A stretch of 64,000 nt of DNA from Tunicatimonas pelagia (GCF_030506325.1 NZ_CP120683.1:744001-808000), one strand, 5' to 3'. Counted from the first letter of the stretch, positions 40,504 through 49,880 are shown. A program made the numbers and translations. The notes: generated from the letters alone by a model not told the origin.

Positions 40504-40775
40504 AGTGGATTAGGTATTTCCAGCAGATCTACTAATAGTTTTCGTTGCTTAGGCGATAGCTTTTCCGGGTCAATATCTAACTGCCGGACTATTTCCAGCA
40601 AGCAATTAATTTTTCCTTCCAGCGTGTAGTACTTATTCACGATCACCAAGCAGGTATCGCGCAAGATGCAATAGCCTGATTTAAAACTCCCCTTCTCGTA
40701 ACGCAGCACATAGCCCGACTCATTGAGCAATTCTTCTAGTTTGCGAAGATAATGAGGGGTGTATTTTATTTGCAT
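40500..40775 (-). CDS. Conserved small hypothetical protein coupled to the MBL hydrolase
   Basis: A 91-residue soluble protein beginning MQIKYTPHYLRKLEELLNES with alternating helices and strands (GYCILRDTCLVIVNKYYTLE). Its stop overlaps the start of the MBL-fold gene by 4 bp, so translation of the two is coupled. I do not recognise a domain; in Bacteroidota a protein like this is often seen beside the same MBL gene, which suggests a shared role. Confidence 0.55.
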   Translation of the reverse strand: MQIKYTPHYLRKLEELLNESGYVLRYEKGSFKSGYCILRDTCLVIVNKYYTLEGKINCLLEIVRQLDIDPEKLSPKQRKLLVDLLEIPNPL

Positions 40776-40783
40776 AGCTTGTT

Positions 40784-40832
40784 GATGAATAATGACTGAT
40801 GATTAGTGTCTTTCATCAGTCATTAATCATTA
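40784..40832. repeat. Intergenic palindrome
   Basis: AATGACTGATGA (40791-40802) pairs exactly with TCATCAGTCATT (40813-40824) around a 10-base loop, and pairing continues outward with one mismatch and one G-T pair to about 40784/40832. It lies between the response regulator and the small gene 40500-40775, both on the minus strand. Its right arm shares CATTAATCATT with the palindrome at 45879-45955, so the two may belong to one repeat family. Confidence 0.45.
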
Positions 40833-40843
40833 TTCATTCGTCA

Positions 40844-41221
40844 TTATTCAGTGTGTTTTTTAACTACTTCTACTAAATGGTCGAAGTTGATTGGCTTAGG
40901 AATGTACTCATCCATACCCGCTTTTTGAAAATCTTCTTCGGTGTAATTACTAGCATTGCCAGAAATGGCAATAATGGGTACCTGCGACTTCTTATCATCA
41001 TCCATGCTACGGATTTGCTTACTGCATTCCATACCATTCATCTTTGGCATATTAATATCCATTAGAATGATGTCGTAGTTTTTCTGCTTCAGCATATCCA
41101 GCACTTGCTGTCCATCGCGAGCTGATTCAATATCGTAATTTTGGAACTGAAGGACTTTCTTGGTAAGGTTCTGTATTACCGAACTATCTTCGGCTACAAG
41201 CACTTGTTTTCTATCAGACAT
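40844..41221 (-). CDS. Single-domain response regulator (CheY-like)
   Basis: A 125-residue receiver domain without output domain. The acidic pocket is in VAEDSS (near residue 11), the phosphoacceptor is Asp55 in ILMDINMPKMNGM, the switch Ser in IAISGNA, and the conserved Lys in YIPKPINF. It lies 29 bp downstream of the hybrid histidine kinase and most likely receives phosphate from it, perhaps through the kinase's HPt domain. Confidence 0.8.
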   Translation of the reverse strand: MSDRKQVLVAEDSSVIQNLTKKVLQFQNYDIESARDGQQVLDMLKQKNYDIILMDINMPKMNGMECSKQIRSMDDDKKSQVPIIAISGNASNYTEEDFQKAGMDEYIPKPINFDHLVEVVKKHTE

Positions 41222-41250
41222 GATCTTAATTTTTCTGGTTGATACATAGG

Positions 41251-44200
41251 TTATTCTTTGTAACTCTCCTGGAATCGGACAAATTCCCGAGTGAGGGTTT
41301 TAAAATCCTGATGAAGGTTGTTCAGTTTGTTTTCTTTCACGTTTGATTCAATGAGTTTAGTATAATACGCAATACTTTCCAAACCCAACGTGCCAGCGTT
41401 GCCTTTCAATGTGTGCAATTTAGATAAAATTTGCTGATAATCGCGCTTTTCTATCCCTACCGCCGCATCAGCCAATAATTCTTTCGCCTCCATTTCAAAC
41501 TCTTGCAAGCTCTCTACTACCAACTCCCTACCCCCGTATTTTTCCAGCGTTTTCAGTGTATCCCAATTGATTAGTTGCTGGTGGGCATCCGCTGCTTCGT
41601 AAATACTCGACGGGTCCTCTTCTTGTCCCACCCCTAGCAAAGCAGCAGTTTTGGTAATAATATTTTTTCTAATAGGCTTAGCCAAATAATCATCCATCCC
41701 CGCCTTCATAAATTTTTCTTTATCGCCCGGTAGCGAGTAAGCAGTGAGAGCAATAATAGGGGGAACTTCTGCAAGGTTCAATGCCCGAATCCGACGGGTT
41801 GCTTCAATACCGTCCATACCGGGCATCTGGATATCCATGTAAATAACATCAAATGTTTGCTGTTGCACAATGCCGATAGCCTCTTCGCCGCTACTGGCCA
41901 ATACTACCTCGCAGCCGCTCTTTTTAAGCATCTGGTACACCACCTTACGATTAATGGCATTATCATCTACCACCAACACTTGCGGAGTGCTATCGGTAAA
42001 GTAGATAGTAGCGTCTTCGACCGAAGTTGGCTGAACCTCGTCAGCTTGTGCTTCCTGAGCTACGAAGGTAAACCAAAAAGTACTGCCCTGATCCGGTTCG
42101 GAATACACTCCGATATCGCCCTGCATTAGGCTAGTGAGTTGCCGGGCAATGGATAAGCCTAGCCCCGTACCCTTGTATTTCTTCGAGGTAGATGGGTCTA
42201 CCTGATTAAAGCTTTCAAACAGCTCATCTTGGTCTTTCTGAGATATACCAATACCAGAGTCCTGCACTAAAACTTTGATTGTGTGCTGGTTGGCTGGAGT
42301 ATCACTCTCCCCCTCAAGAATAACTTTCTCTACCTGAACAAGCACTTGCCCGTGTTCAGTAAATTTAATAGCGTTAGAAGTAAGATTAGATAATATTTGT
42401 AGCAGCCGGATTTCGTCTACCCAAATATGCTTAGGCAAGTCTGCTTCGATCTGATACGCAAACCGGATATTTTTAGAGGCAGCTTGCTGAGCAAAAAGAT
42501 TATGGTTTTTCTCCAGTATTCTTTCTAGCGGCAGGGCGGTGAAGTGCAACTGCATTTTGCCCGCTTCTATTTTAGATAAATCTAGAATATCATTTAGAAT
42601 GGTGAGCAGCGTTTCGGAAGAATACTTAATAGTTTGCACATAGTCGGCCTGCTCTTCGTTCAAACGGGTATCGGCCAGCATATCCACCATGCTGATTACT
42701 CCGTTCATCGGAGTCCGAATTTCGTGACTCATATTGGCTAGGAAGGCTTCTTTGGCTTTTAAGGATTGCTCCGCCACATCTTTGGCTTTTTGCAGCGCGC
42801 GGGTGGTTTCTTTCAGTTGGGTGATGTCGCGCAGCACCCCTTCTATTTCGGTGGTTTTACCCGATAAGTTGCCGATTAATCGTACGTTGCAGATACAAGG
42901 AATTAGCTTACCCGATTTGCTAATTACAGTGGCCTCAAAGTTTCGCACCCGCTTGTTTTTCACCAATTGACGAATAAGGTTTTTGGTTTTCTTATCGTAC
43001 AGATAGTAGTTGGTAATATCTTTTCCCTGTACCTCGTCTACGGCATAGGCCGTAAGCTCCTGTACCGACGGGCTAATCATCGTCATTGTTCCGTCTAAGC
43101 GGCAGCGGAAGTAAATATCTTGAAATGACTCAAAGATGGTTCGGAACTTTTCTTCACTCTCGGTTAAGGCTTGCTCTGACTGACGACGCTGGGTAATATC
43201 GTGGGCAATACCCGAAACCTCCCGAATGCTACCATCTTCGCGGTAGATCGGGTTCAGAAAAACTGATTTCCAGATCACTACGTCCTTACCAAAGCGCATC
43301 TTCGCCTCAAAGTGGGCAATATCTCCTTCAAATACTTGCAAGTATTTTTCCCTCCACTGCTCCAGATACCGCTCCGTGGTTTTTTCATCTAACGGATTAT
43401 ATACCTCACCCACCATTGGCTCTACCCCGAAGTGAGAGCGAAAAGTGTTCTTGAAATTACGATTAAAGGTAGTAAGGCGTAAATCTTGGTCTACTGACCA
43501 AATAAGATGCGTGCTACTTTCAAAGATTGCCCTTAACTGCCCCGTGTAATCTCGTAAGGCTTCTTCGCTTCGCTTTCGTTCTACAATCAGGGCAATTTGC
43601 CCGGAAACAAAATCAAGCAGCTCAAAATCATTAATGCCTACTTGGTTGGCTTGATCAAAATTTTGCAAAGCAAGTATTCCCACTACTGTACCCCGAATTT
43701 TGAGCGGAATGCCTATCCAGATTTTAGGAATCATAGGCGCAGCCGGAATCTTTTTTGACTGCTGTAGCTCAAGAATATCAGACTGATGCAGGAATAGCGG
43801 TCGGTTTACGAGTATGGTGTACTGGCAAAGTGCTTCTAAGGCTTTGTGCTGACTTTCGTGCTCGTAACGCTCAGTATCTTGGCCTTTTTCATAGACAAAG
43901 TTTAACTGATCTTCCCGCCAAGTAGCGATAATTAAATCTTCGGTAGCTACGGTTCTATTCAGCTCTCGGTGGATATTTGGATACAAATTATCCAAGGTCG
44001 GGCTTTGTAACACTAGGTTTGAAATGCTGTAGTACAAGCTCCGGGACTGATCTGCCCGCACCTGCTCGCTAACATCATGAAAAACACCTCGCACCCGCGT
44101 TTTTCCATCCTGTAAGCTAGCCGTTAGTGTGCCAGAAACGTGAATAAGTTCACCCCGACTCGAGGTAAATGCAAACCGAAAATTATCTGATTGCTCTTGG

Positions 44201-44883
44201 ATTAAGATTCGCTGCCAGAATGCCTGAAACTGTTCTCGGTAATTGACCGCAACAATATCGAGCAAGGATACTTTCTCTATTTCGGCGTCCCGATACTTTA
44301 GCTTTACGTGAAAAGCTTTATTAGCCATCAAAACTTTTCCCTCCTCATCCGCTACCACAATCAGATCGTAAGAGCGGTTGTAGAGTTCCGCCAACTGCCG
44401 ATTACTTTGTTGCAGCTTCTTTCGCACTTGTTTGTACTGTGTAATATCTTCAGCAATGATTGTAAGCCCCTGGCTACCTTCCTGATGAAGAATGATGCTT
44501 TGGATATTGATGGTCAGTTTATGGCCAGATAAGGTGCGAATGAATCGCTTAATACTACTATTTTCTTTACGTGTTTTAGTTAGCTTAATAAATTGCCCAA
44601 TCGTAAGCTTCTCACCCCGTAGCGGCTCCAGCTCATCGAACAAATTATGACCCTGCATCTGTTCTGATGACCGTCCTACTGCGTGAGCAAAAGCATGATT
44701 ACAATACGTGATTTCCCCCAACTGATTAGTAGACACCACTAGTAGCTCAGCGTGCAGTAACGAGTTTTGCAGGTGAGTCAGCGAGACCGCCTCCATCTGC
44801 TCGCTGCGTTGCATCTGGGCAATTTCTGCCTTCAGTTGCTGGTTCTCTTGTTCTAAAGATGATATTTTCTCAATACTCGCCAT
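41251..44883 (-). CDS. Multi-PAS hybrid sensor histidine kinase with receiver and HPt domains
   Basis: A 1210-residue soluble protein with no membrane segment, hence a cytoplasmic sensor. In order: N-terminal coiled coil (1-35), PAS (about 36-150), PAS (165-275), GAF (285-440), PAS (448-565), PAS (575-690), HisKA with His720 in ANMSHEIRTPMNGV, HATPase (about 820-945) with DSGIGIS and GTGLGLSI, receiver (about 967-1085) with Asp1017 in IYMDIQMPGMDG, and HPt (about 1105-1210) with His1157 in LHTLKGNAGTLG. This is a complete phosphorelay in one chain. The stand-alone receiver 40844-41221 follows after 29 bp and is the probable last partner. The signal is unknown. Confidence 0.85.
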   Translation of the reverse strand: MASIEKISSLEQENQQLKAEIAQMQRSEQMEAVSLTHLQNSLLHAELLVVSTNQLGEITYCNHAFAHAVGRSSEQMQGHNLFDELEPLRGEKLTIGQFIKLTKTRKENSSIKRFIRTLSGHKLTINIQSIILHQEGSQGLTIIAEDITQYKQVRKKLQQSNRQLAELYNRSYDLIVVADEEGKVLMANKAFHVKLKYRDAEIEKVSLLDIVAVNYREQFQAFWQRILIQEQSDNFRFAFTSSRGELIHVSGTLTASLQDGKTRVRGVFHDVSEQVRADQSRSLYYSISNLVLQSPTLDNLYPNIHRELNRTVATEDLIIATWREDQLNFVYEKGQDTERYEHESQHKALEALCQYTILVNRPLFLHQSDILELQQSKKIPAAPMIPKIWIGIPLKIRGTVVGILALQNFDQANQVGINDFELLDFVSGQIALIVERKRSEEALRDYTGQLRAIFESSTHLIWSVDQDLRLTTFNRNFKNTFRSHFGVEPMVGEVYNPLDEKTTERYLEQWREKYLQVFEGDIAHFEAKMRFGKDVVIWKSVFLNPIYREDGSIREVSGIAHDITQRRQSEQALTESEEKFRTIFESFQDIYFRCRLDGTMTMISPSVQELTAYAVDEVQGKDITNYYLYDKKTKNLIRQLVKNKRVRNFEATVISKSGKLIPCICNVRLIGNLSGKTTEIEGVLRDITQLKETTRALQKAKDVAEQSLKAKEAFLANMSHEIRTPMNGVISMVDMLADTRLNEEQADYVQTIKYSSETLLTILNDILDLSKIEAGKMQLHFTALPLERILEKNHNLFAQQAASKNIRFAYQIEADLPKHIWVDEIRLLQILSNLTSNAIKFTEHGQVLVQVEKVILEGESDTPANQHTIKVLVQDSGIGISQKDQDELFESFNQVDPSTSKKYKGTGLGLSIARQLTSLMQGDIGVYSEPDQGSTFWFTFVAQEAQADEVQPTSVEDATIYFTDSTPQVLVVDDNAINRKVVYQMLKKSGCEVVLASSGEEAIGIVQQQTFDVIYMDIQMPGMDGIEATRRIRALNLAEVPPIIALTAYSLPGDKEKFMKAGMDDYLAKPIRKNIITKTAALLGVGQEEDPSSIYEAADAHQQLINWDTLKTLEKYGGRELVVESLQEFEMEAKELLADAAVGIEKRDYQQILSKLHTLKGNAGTLGLESIAYYTKLIESNVKENKLNNLHQDFKTLTREFVRFQESYKE

Positions 44884-44961
44884 AGAGGAGTTATGGATTT
44901 TTCTAATTTACGGAATAAGCAAGTACAAATCCAAAGTCTGGTATTTTCCGTAATGCTGGTT

Positions 44962-45894
44962 ATGACATCATCAACGCTTATTATGGTCGTGGGACCTACT
45001 GCCGTAGGAAAAACGAAAGTGTGTATTCGGTTAGCTCAACACTATCAAACCGAAATTGTCTCCACTGATTCCCGGCAGTTTTACCGCGAGATGACGATAG
45101 GAACCGCTAAGCCAAACCCTGATGAGTTGGCTCAAGTTCCGCACCATTTGGTTAATAGTTTACCAATTACCCAAGCGTACGACGTAAAGCAGTTCGAGCA
45201 AGATGCGTTATCACTTACTGAGCAACTGTTCCGAAAATACTCATTCGTAGTAGCCACTGGCGGCTCGGGCTTATACGTGAAAACGCTCTGCGAAGGGATA
45301 GATGCTATGCCAGATATTTCGGAAGAATCGCGTAACTTTTGGCAGGAGCAATATCAAACCAAGGGGTTAAATTTCTTACTGGAAGAACTTCGGCGAATCG
45401 ATCCGATTTACTACGAGCAGATAGATCAGCAAAACCACCGTCGCGTACTGCGAGCATTAGAGGTTTACCGTAGTTCGGGGAAGCCTTTTTCTGAATTTAG
45501 GAACCAGCGAAAACCCCTACAACCCCGTCCGTTTCAAATTATCAAAATTGGGCTTACTATGAACCGTGATACGCTCTACCAACGAATTAATCAGCGGGTA
45601 GACCAGATGATTGAAGCCGGATTAGAAGCCGAAGCCAAGACCTTGTTACCGTATCAACACCTGAATGCGCTACGTACGGTAGGCTACCAAGAATGGTTTC
45701 CGTACTTTGCAGGACAATACGACCGGGATGAAGCCATTCGCCTGATTAAACGTAATAGCCGGCGTTACGCCAAACGGCAGTGGACCTGGTTTAACCAAGA
45801 TCCGGAAATCAAATGGTTTGACTCCGATCTATTGAGCGGTCAGTTGCTCTCTAGCCTGATTAAGCACATCGACAATCAAATGATTAATGAATGA
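44962..45894 (+). CDS. miaA: tRNA dimethylallyltransferase
   Basis: The enzyme transfers a dimethylallyl group to A37 of tRNAs that read U-starting codons. The P-loop GPTAVGKT is close to the N-terminus, followed by STDSRQFYREMTIGTAKP, PHHLV, and the catalytic ATGGSGLYVK region; QQNHRRVLRALEVY and RTVGYQEW are also typical. I prefer the ATG at 44962 (MTSSTLIMVVGPTAVGKT, 310 residues) because it gives the family's usual short N-terminus; the frame is open from an ATG at 44893, which would add 23 residues. The gene is divergent from the histidine kinase. The last codons form one arm of the palindrome at 45879-45955. Confidence 0.85.
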   Translation: MTSSTLIMVVGPTAVGKTKVCIRLAQHYQTEIVSTDSRQFYREMTIGTAKPNPDELAQVPHHLVNSLPITQAYDVKQFEQDALSLTEQLFRKYSFVVATGGSGLYVKTLCEGIDAMPDISEESRNFWQEQYQTKGLNFLLEELRRIDPIYYEQIDQQNHRRVLRALEVYRSSGKPFSEFRNQRKPLQPRPFQIIKIGLTMNRDTLYQRINQRVDQMIEAGLEAEAKTLLPYQHLNALRTVGYQEWFPYFAGQYDRDEAIRLIKRNSRRYAKRQWTWFNQDPEIKWFDSDLLSGQLLSSLIKHIDNQMINE

Positions 45895-45955
45895 TGAGTG
45901 GTGATTGATGTCTACCACGTAGCTATAGTTCATTAATCATTGTTCATTAATCATT
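45879..45955. repeat. Palindrome spanning the end of miaA, with a duplicated right arm
   Basis: AATGATTAATGAA (45879-45891, inside the last miaA codons) is an exact reverse complement of TTCATTAATCATT at 45929-45941, which is repeated directly at 45943-45955. It lies 8 bp before the start of the next gene. It could act as an RNA hairpin at the end of miaA. It is related in sequence to the palindrome at 40784-40832. Confidence 0.45.
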
Positions 45956-45963
45956 ACCCTTCT

Positions 45964-47523
45964 ATGCACCATAACTATTACTTTTTACGTCAGCTCACCA
46001 ATGTACTTCGCGATCAGTTGCTCGGCTGGAAATTAGGGGCGTGCTTTAGTCAGAATAAAGACGAGCTGATTTTGGGGTTCTACCACGCGTCCAATCAGAA
46101 AGAGCTTTTCATTAAAGCCCACTTCGCTTCTTATTTCTGTTGTCTACAGTTTCCGGTTCAGTTTCATCGGGCTAAGCGCAACAGCATTGATTTATTTTCG
46201 CAACTTCTGGATCAGGAAATCACTGAAATTCAGCAGTTTACTAACGAACGCAGTTTTTGGTTGCATTTTGGCGAACAGGGTTTATTATTCAAGATGCACG
46301 GCAACCGGGCGAACGTGCTGCTTACCGAAGGTAACCAAGTTACTGATGTTTTTCGCAGCAGCTTGGCTAACGATTATTCGCTGGACATTTCTTCTCTAAA
46401 CCGTCCGCTCGCTATTGACCGCACTACGTTTGATGCTGTTGAGGGAAATATCCGGCAGCTTTACCCCACCTTTGGGACAATTCCTCTCGCTTATTTGCAG
46501 CAGCAAGATTACGAAAACAAATCGCCCGACGAGCAGTGGCAGTTACTCCAGTCACTTCTTACCCAACTGGAGAACCCTGACCAATACTTGGTAGTAGAGT
46601 GGCAGGGCAAGCTGCACCTAAGCTTACTTTCAATAGGAAGCATAGTGGCACAGTTTGCCGAATCAATACCCGCCCTGAATGATTTTTTTCTTCGTAAAAT
46701 CAAGCGTATTCGGCTCGATAGCCTGAAAGGGAAATTGCTGCAGAAACTAGAGAAGCAAAAAAAACAAAGTGAGCAGTATATCAGGAAAAATCAGCGTACT
46801 TTAGAAAAACTGGAAACCGGACTGCAACATCAGCAGATAGCGGATATTCTGATGGCCAACCTGCACCAAATTTCGGAAGGAGCCACGGAAGTAGCGTTGT
46901 ACGATTTTTATCACGACCAAACGGTAACTATCAAGCTGAACCAACGGCTTTCGCCTCAGAAAAATGCTGAGCGTTACTACCGTAAAGCCAAAAACCAAAA
47001 AATAGAGATTGCCCAACTTCGCAAAAATATTGAGCAGAAAGAGACCCAGCAAATCGATACCGAAGTTCACTTGGAACATCTAGAACCATTGGCTGATTTA
47101 TCGAAAATTCAACAATACGCTGAGGAATATCAGTTGCTGAGTGGAAAGGCCGAAGAAGAAAGAAGCTTTCCGTTTCGGGTGTTTGATCTGGACGGCTACA
47201 CGGTTTGGGTGGGAAAGAGCGCTAAAAACAACGACGAACTACTTCGGAACTACTCCCGTAAGGATGATCTATGGTTACACGCCAAAGACGTGACCGGCTC
47301 GCACGTTATTATTAAACAACAAGGCAACCAACCTCCCCCACCCTACATTATTGAGCAAGCTGCCCAAATTGCCGCTTACTACTCTAAACGAAAAAGTGAT
47401 TCTCTCTGCCCTGTGATTGTTACCCCTCGCAAATACGTTCGCAAATCTAAGAACTTACCTCCGGGCGCCGTGATGGTTGACCGCGAAGAAGTAGTAATGG
47501 TGGAGCCAAAATTGCCGAAGTAG
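45964..47523 (+). CDS. NFACT RNA-binding protein (RqcH / Rqc2 family)
   Basis: Members of this family bind stalled large ribosomal subunits and take part in ribosome quality control. I chose the ATG at 45964 (MHHNYYFLRQLTNVLRDQLL) rather than the upstream TTG at 45940 because it matches the family start. The order is NFACT-N (about 1-190), a middle domain with a coiled coil (about 240-370, LLQKLEKQKKQSEQYIRKNQ) and a C-terminal NFACT-R domain with DDLWLHAKDVTGSHVII, NLPPGAVMVDREE. The length of 519 residues is usual. Older annotation calls such proteins fibronectin-binding. A candidate cassette island starts just behind its stop codon. Confidence 0.8.
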   Translation: MHHNYYFLRQLTNVLRDQLLGWKLGACFSQNKDELILGFYHASNQKELFIKAHFASYFCCLQFPVQFHRAKRNSIDLFSQLLDQEITEIQQFTNERSFWLHFGEQGLLFKMHGNRANVLLTEGNQVTDVFRSSLANDYSLDISSLNRPLAIDRTTFDAVEGNIRQLYPTFGTIPLAYLQQQDYENKSPDEQWQLLQSLLTQLENPDQYLVVEWQGKLHLSLLSIGSIVAQFAESIPALNDFFLRKIKRIRLDSLKGKLLQKLEKQKKQSEQYIRKNQRTLEKLETGLQHQQIADILMANLHQISEGATEVALYDFYHDQTVTIKLNQRLSPQKNAERYYRKAKNQKIEIAQLRKNIEQKETQQIDTEVHLEHLEPLADLSKIQQYAEEYQLLSGKAEEERSFPFRVFDLDGYTVWVGKSAKNNDELLRNYSRKDDLWLHAKDVTGSHVIIKQQGNQPPPPYIIEQAAQIAAYYSKRKSDSLCPVIVTPRKYVRKSKNLPPGAVMVDREEVVMVEPKLPK

Positions 47524-47761
47524 TTTATGGTGTTACCGTTAGCAGTGTCTTGACAGAAATCAGTATCTATTTTTGTATATTCACATACGGCAACGGTATA
47601 GCGAGAAAAGATCAGTCGGGAGTAAACGATTGTAAATGTTTTCAAGCGTTTAATCTATTTAAAATGAATAGCCCACACCCTCTAAGAAAAGTAATAACTA
47701 ATATTTTTTTCTTAGTAAATTTAGGCATTAATCCAACGAAAACATCATAGATATATGACAA

Positions 47762-47783
47762 ATAAACGCACCGGTGCGTTTAT
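47762..47783. promoter_or_regulatory. Perfect 22-bp palindrome upstream of the methyltransferase
   Basis: A gap-free palindrome centred on CGCACCGGTGCG, with TAAA/TTTA outer arms, ends 61 bp before the methyltransferase start. There is no T-run after it, so it does not look like a terminator. A dimeric protein could bind here; control of the restriction-modification genes, possibly by the methyltransferase itself, is plausible but unproven. Confidence 0.4.
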
Positions 47784-47787
47784 ACAG

Positions 47788-47803
47788 TTGTTGTGCCTAA
47801 TGT
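47788..47803. repeat. Left inverted repeat bracketing the restriction-modification pair
   Basis: TTGTTGTGCCTAATGT is, with one mismatch, the reverse complement of ACACTAGGCACAACAA at 49873-49888, which lies directly after the endonuclease gene and runs into the attC-like site. The two repeats enclose exactly the methyltransferase and endonuclease genes. Confidence 0.5.
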
Positions 47804-47844
47804 GAAGAAATAGAAACCACATTACAAATTCGTAACTTTCGAGA

Positions 47845-48876
47845 ATGGAATATTGGGAAGAGATAAATGAAAAGTTGAAGCCTTGGGTGGACTCTGATTT
47901 GAATAAAACAGTAGTTGACCTTTTTGCGGGTTGCGGTGGGCTTTCCCTTGGTTTCGAAGCTCATGGGTTTCGAACGATTGGTTATGAAATGGACGAACCA
48001 GCCACCCAGACATACAATAAGAACTTGATTGGACAATGCTTCAACGAAAAGCTGACAGTAGAATCGGTATACCCAAAGGCGGATGTCGTGATTGGTGGAC
48101 CACCTTGTCAGCCATTTAGTGTTGGTGGCAAGCAGCTTGGCTTGAAAGATTCTAGAGATGGATTCCCAATTTTCTTATCTGCAATCAGACAACTTGACCC
48201 TGAAGTCCTGTTATTTGAGAATGTTCGTGGAATGCTTTACAAGAATAAATGGTATTTGAAGGAAGTCATAGAAGAACTTGAAAGCTTAGGGTATTTTATC
48301 AATTATGCCCTTTTGAATGCTCTGAACTACGAAGTACCACAGAACAGAGAACGAGTTATAGTAATCGGGTCAAAGAAAAAAATAAACCTACCAAAAAAGG
48401 TAAATAGAAAGGTAACGGCAGGTCAAGCATTAGGGGAGCTCGCTTTTCAATTTGATGAAGATTCTAAGTTCTTTACTGAATCCATGGACAGATATGTCGC
48501 CAAGTATGAAAAGGCTTCCAAGTGCATAAATCCAAGAGACTTATACTTAGATAGACCTGCAAGAACATTGACATGTAGAAATTTAGCGGGTGCAACAGGA
48601 GACATGCATCGAGTTCGATTAAAGGATGGGAGAAGACGCAGAATTACGGTTAGAGAAGCTGCGAGACTTCAAAGTTTTCCTGATTGGTTTGAATTCTCAG
48701 GAACAGAAACACATCAGTTTAACCAAATCGGAAATGCTGTTGCACCTTACTTCGCATATCATTTGGCACTAAACATCAAAAATCATTTGACAGACGGTGT
48801 TGAAGCCCACTATATCACTACGGAAAACGACCAATTAAAATTATTTGAGAATGAAGCAGTATATCAGTCCCGATAA
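47845..48876 (+). CDS. DNA (cytosine-5)-methyltransferase of a type II restriction-modification system
   Basis: The enzyme methylates C5 of cytosine in a specific DNA site and protects it from the partner endonuclease. Motifs are in the standard order: I (DLFAGCGGLSLGFEAHG), IV with catalytic Cys88 in GGPPCQPFS, VI (FENVRG), VIII (QNRERVIVIG), a target-recognition region containing RTLTCRN, IX (REAARLQSFPDWF) and X (QIGNAVAP). At 343 residues it is compact. The start of the endonuclease gene overlaps its last 26 bp. The target sequence cannot be read from the sequence. Confidence 0.85.
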   Translation: MEYWEEINEKLKPWVDSDLNKTVVDLFAGCGGLSLGFEAHGFRTIGYEMDEPATQTYNKNLIGQCFNEKLTVESVYPKADVVIGGPPCQPFSVGGKQLGLKDSRDGFPIFLSAIRQLDPEVLLFENVRGMLYKNKWYLKEVIEELESLGYFINYALLNALNYEVPQNRERVIVIGSKKKINLPKKVNRKVTAGQALGELAFQFDEDSKFFTESMDRYVAKYEKASKCINPRDLYLDRPARTLTCRNLAGATGDMHRVRLKDGRRRRITVREAARLQSFPDWFEFSGTETHQFNQIGNAVAPYFAYHLALNIKNHLTDGVEAHYITTENDQLKLFENEAVYQSR

Positions 48877-49870
48877 ATCCAAAACCTTTAGGGAGAAAAG
48901 CAAACAGGTACAGGAACTGATAAACACCACACTTTTTATTCTTGAGACATTTGGAATTCCATTGGATTCAACCCCGAGAAGGTTGGAAAGAATGGCAATC
49001 GCATTTCTAGCAAGTGGTGACATCAAAAAACTTTCGGATTTTAAACGTGCAAAAGACCTAAATAGTGGTCATTCCTTGAAAACAAGGGATATAATCATCT
49101 ATGTTAACAAGCATTTTGGAGAAGACATTAGCTCGGGTTCTTATGATGACATTCGAAGAAAAGACCTCAAGTTGCTAACGGTTGCAGAAATCGTTTTACA
49201 ATCTAGCCCAAACTCAGCAACCAACGACTCGACAAGGGGCTATTCAATCAACCCAACATATGCCGAACTTCTTAGAGCATTTGGCTCAAAGAATTGGGAG
49301 AAAATGGTATCTGACAAGCTCAAGAATATCGAGCCTATCAGTAAAAAACTTAAACGCCAAAGGGAAATGGCAAAAGTTAATGTAACTCTTCCTTCGGGTG
49401 GCGAACTAACTTTTTCCGCGGGAGAACACAACGATTTACAAAAGGCAATAATTGAAGATTTTCTTCCAAGATATGGACATGGTGCAGAAATCCTTTATGT
49501 TGGCGACACTTCTGACAAATATCTGTATTTGGAGAAAGAAAAACTTGAAAAATTGAACTTCTTCGAAATTTCACACGAAGAATTACCAGATGTGATTGCC
49601 TGTTCCAAGAAAAAGAATTGGCTTTACTTGATTGAAGCAGTGCATTCATCAGGGCCAATCAGTGAATTACGGTTGATTCAACTTCAAAAGTTGACTAAGG
49701 GCTGTAAAGCAGACATTGTATATGTAACTGCATTTTTGAACAGACCAAAGTTTCGACAATTTATGGCTGACATTGCTTGGGAAACTGAAGTTTGGATAGC
49801 AGATAATCCTGACCGCTTGGTTCACTTCAATGGGGATAAGTTTTTGGGTCCATATAAGGAAGAAAAGTAA
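48851..49870 (+). CDS. BsuBI/PstI-family type II restriction endonuclease
   Basis: The C-terminal part carries the family hallmark LPDVIACSKKKNWLYLIEAV then HSSGPISELR, YVTAFLNR, DIAWETEVWIAD and HFNGDKFLGPY. The Asp of PDV and the Glu-Ala-Val element form the probable PD-(D/E)xK-type metal site. The N-terminal half (ETFGIPLDSTPRRLERMAIA) fits the winged-helix part of the same family. I took the ATG at 48851, which overlaps the methyltransferase by 26 bp; a TTG two codons upstream is less likely. BsuBI and PstI cut CTGCAG and are paired with adenine methyltransferases, whereas this gene sits behind a cytosine-C5 enzyme, so the site may differ. Confidence 0.85.
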   Translation: MKQYISPDKSKTFREKSKQVQELINTTLFILETFGIPLDSTPRRLERMAIAFLASGDIKKLSDFKRAKDLNSGHSLKTRDIIIYVNKHFGEDISSGSYDDIRRKDLKLLTVAEIVLQSSPNSATNDSTRGYSINPTYAELLRAFGSKNWEKMVSDKLKNIEPISKKLKRQREMAKVNVTLPSGGELTFSAGEHNDLQKAIIEDFLPRYGHGAEILYVGDTSDKYLYLEKEKLEKLNFFEISHEELPDVIACSKKKNWLYLIEAVHSSGPISELRLIQLQKLTKGCKADIVYVTAFLNRPKFRQFMADIAWETEVWIADNPDRLVHFNGDKFLGPYKEEK

Positions 49871-49880
49871 AAACACTAGG

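Noticed and set aside
46509-46703. Minus-strand frames inside the NFACT gene and other core genes
   Set aside because: They overlap clearly conserved proteins on the other strand and have no family features.
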